Shown in pieces: positions 40,619-41,671 of a stretch of DNA of 41,671 nucleotides (position 1 is the stretch's first letter; each line of letters begins with the position of its first letter). Under the pieces are notes generated by a model. The model searched no databases and was not told the origin of the DNA. It saw nothing but the letters and a program-made list of their open reading frames with translations. The translations under genes and the position numbers were made by a program. The DNA comes from Gemmataceae bacterium (GTDB taxonomy: Bacteria > Planctomycetota > Planctomycetia > Gemmatales > Gemmataceae). The DNA is taken from NCBI GenBank assembly GCA_022614915.1, contig JAKEHV010000074.1, forward strand, positions 1-41,671. Reading direction: 5' to 3'.

Positions 40619-41671
40619 ATGCGCAGTTTGTTCACCATTTTTGCCCTTTTCGTTGTTCCGTCCATGGTCTCGGCCCAGGACAAGAAAGACAAAGACCAGG
40701 AGCCACTGGAACTTCCCAAGCTCGAGCGCAAAGAGCCGGTCGTTTACGAAAAAGAAATCGAGCCGATCTTCTACAAGCGCTGTGTGACCTGTCATTCCGG
40801 CTCGGTCAAGGAAAGCCGCTTCGACATTAGTCATTACGAAGGGCTGGTCAAGGGAGGCAAGCGCGGCACGGCCATCGTGCCAGGCAAGTCGGAAAGCAGT
40901 CAGCTCTTCAAGGTGATCGGCCGCACCGCCAAGCCATTCATGCCGCCTAAAGGCGAACAGCCGATTACGCCGGACGAAGTCGCACTCGTCAAGCTGTGGA
41001 TCGACCAGGGCGCCAAAGCGCCGACCGGGCAGCGCGAACGGCCCAAGATCATCGTGCAAGCGCCGCCGCCGGGCGTGCATCCGGTGCGGGCGCTCGCGGT
41101 GAGTCCCGATAAGTCCGCGGTCGCCGCCGGCCGGGGCAACCAGATTCACATTTACGATGCCGGCTCGGGCGCGCACATCCGCACCCTCGCCGACCCCAAC
41201 CTCAAAACCCACGACGGAAAGCCCGTCAAGGCTGCCCATTTGTCCATCGTCGACTCTATGTCCTATTCGCCCGACGGCAAATGGCTTGTCTCCGGCAGTT
41301 TCCAGGAAATCGCCATTTGGGACATCCTCACGGGCCAACTGCGGCATAAGGTCTCCGGCTTCGCTTACAACGTCGTCGCCGTCGCCTTCTCGCCGGACAG
41401 CAAGCTCTTTGCGGTCGCCGGCGGCGAGCCCACCGTCGAAGGCGAAATCAAGGTTTTCGAAGTCGATTCCTGGAAGCAAATCATGGACGTGAAGAACGGC
41501 CATTCCGACACGGTCTACGGCATCTGCTTCAAGTCGGACAACAAGATGCTGGCGACCGCCTCGGCCGACAAGTTCGTAAAGATCTGGGAGATTCCCTCAG
41601 GCAAATTCGTGAAGTCGTTTGAAGGGCACACGCACCACGTGCTCGACATCGGCTGGATGGGCGACGTCAAA
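40619..41671 (+). CDS. Secreted cytochrome c / WD40 repeat protein, C-terminus cut by window edge
   Basis: The frame from ATG 40619 (GGAG nine bases upstream) is open for 351 codons to the window edge. MRSLFTIFALFVVPSMVSAQ is a Sec signal. PIFYKRCVTCHSGS carries one heme motif, CVTCH. The surrounding KGGKRGTAIVPGKSESSQLF and FMPPKGEQPITPDEVALVKL with WIDQGA are typical of the planctomycete C-type cytochrome domain (PSCyt/PSD-associated). From about residue 150 WD40 repeats begin (VRALAVSPDKSAVAAG, VDSMSYSPDGKWLVSGS, VYGICFKSDNKMLATASADK). It follows the PPC gene by 164 bases on the same strand. Substrate and partner are unknown. Confidence 0.88.
   Translation, partial: MRSLFTIFALFVVPSMVSAQDKKDKDQEPLELPKLERKEPVVYEKEIEPIFYKRCVTCHSGSVKESRFDISHYEGLVKGGKRGTAIVPGKSESSQLFKVIGRTAKPFMPPKGEQPITPDEVALVKLWIDQGAKAPTGQRERPKIIVQAPPPGVHPVRALAVSPDKSAVAAGRGNQIHIYDAGSGAHIRTLADPNLKTHDGKPVKAAHLSIVDSMSYSPDGKWLVSGSFQEIAIWDILTGQLRHKVSGFAYNVVAVAFSPDSKLFAVAGGEPTVEGEIKVFEVDSWKQIMDVKNGHSDTVYGICFKSDNKMLATASADKFVKIWEIPSGKFVKSFEGHTHHVLDIGWMGDVK

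Overview
The window is GC-rich bacterial chromosome. It most likely comes from a planctomycete of the Gemmata type. Three things suggest this: secreted PPC-domain and cytochrome c/WD40 proteins encoded side by side (37803-41671), a TAT-exported Gfo/Idh/MocA oxidoreductase, and many short GC-rich palindromic repeats, including an ARRASEG-type coding repeat I associate with Gemmataceae. The assignment is from recognition and no database was searched. Both window edges cut genes (an amidohydrolase on the left, the cytochrome c/WD40 protein on the right).

Region 1 (1-8174, minus strand) is a compact gene string, read right to left: a 261-aa protein and a 426-aa protein that together carry three copies of one glycine-rich unit, an HEXXH metallopeptidase, a 608-aa unknown protein, a BioF-like PLP enzyme, a trypsin-like protease with a C-terminal peptidoglycan-binding domain, and an amidohydrolase. 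Start and stop codons touch or overlap at several joints. None of the six complete proteins shows a normal Sec signal. The two paralogues end in the same short motif. This is my best candidate for an undescribed system.

Region 2 (8414-13946, plus) holds der, a small secreted Cys-rich protein, gcvT-gcvH of the glycine cleavage system, and the Gfo/Idh/MocA protein, separated by palindromic repeats. Region 3 (13989-24996) is mixed. It has an unknown protein with a possible sigma-region-4-like helix-turn-helix, an AT-rich gene-free stretch, a secreted gluzincin, a DUF433 protein, an RlmI-like methyltransferase, a secreted unknown followed by a clear terminator, polyphosphate kinase, an LpqC-type esterase and a B12/radical-SAM protein.

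Region 4 (25100-31568) starts with a beta-propeller/di-heme cytochrome behind a good sigma-70-like promoter. Convergent to it runs a minus-strand set: a zinc-ribbon membrane protein, a Cys-rich protein, an unknown, a mono-heme protein, a ThuA-like secreted protein and a family 4 uracil-DNA glycosylase. Region 5 (31826-37401) has a multi-PAS histidine kinase overlapping its response regulator, four tRNA genes (Gly, Asp, Ala, Ser), dinB and a small zinc-ribbon protein. Region 6 (37803-end) is the PPC protein and the cytochrome c/WD40 protein.

A second theme runs through the window. At least five unrelated coding genes carry in-frame copies of short palindromic repeats of kinds that also occur between genes. 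These resemble coding-sequence invasions such as the Rickettsia palindromic elements.
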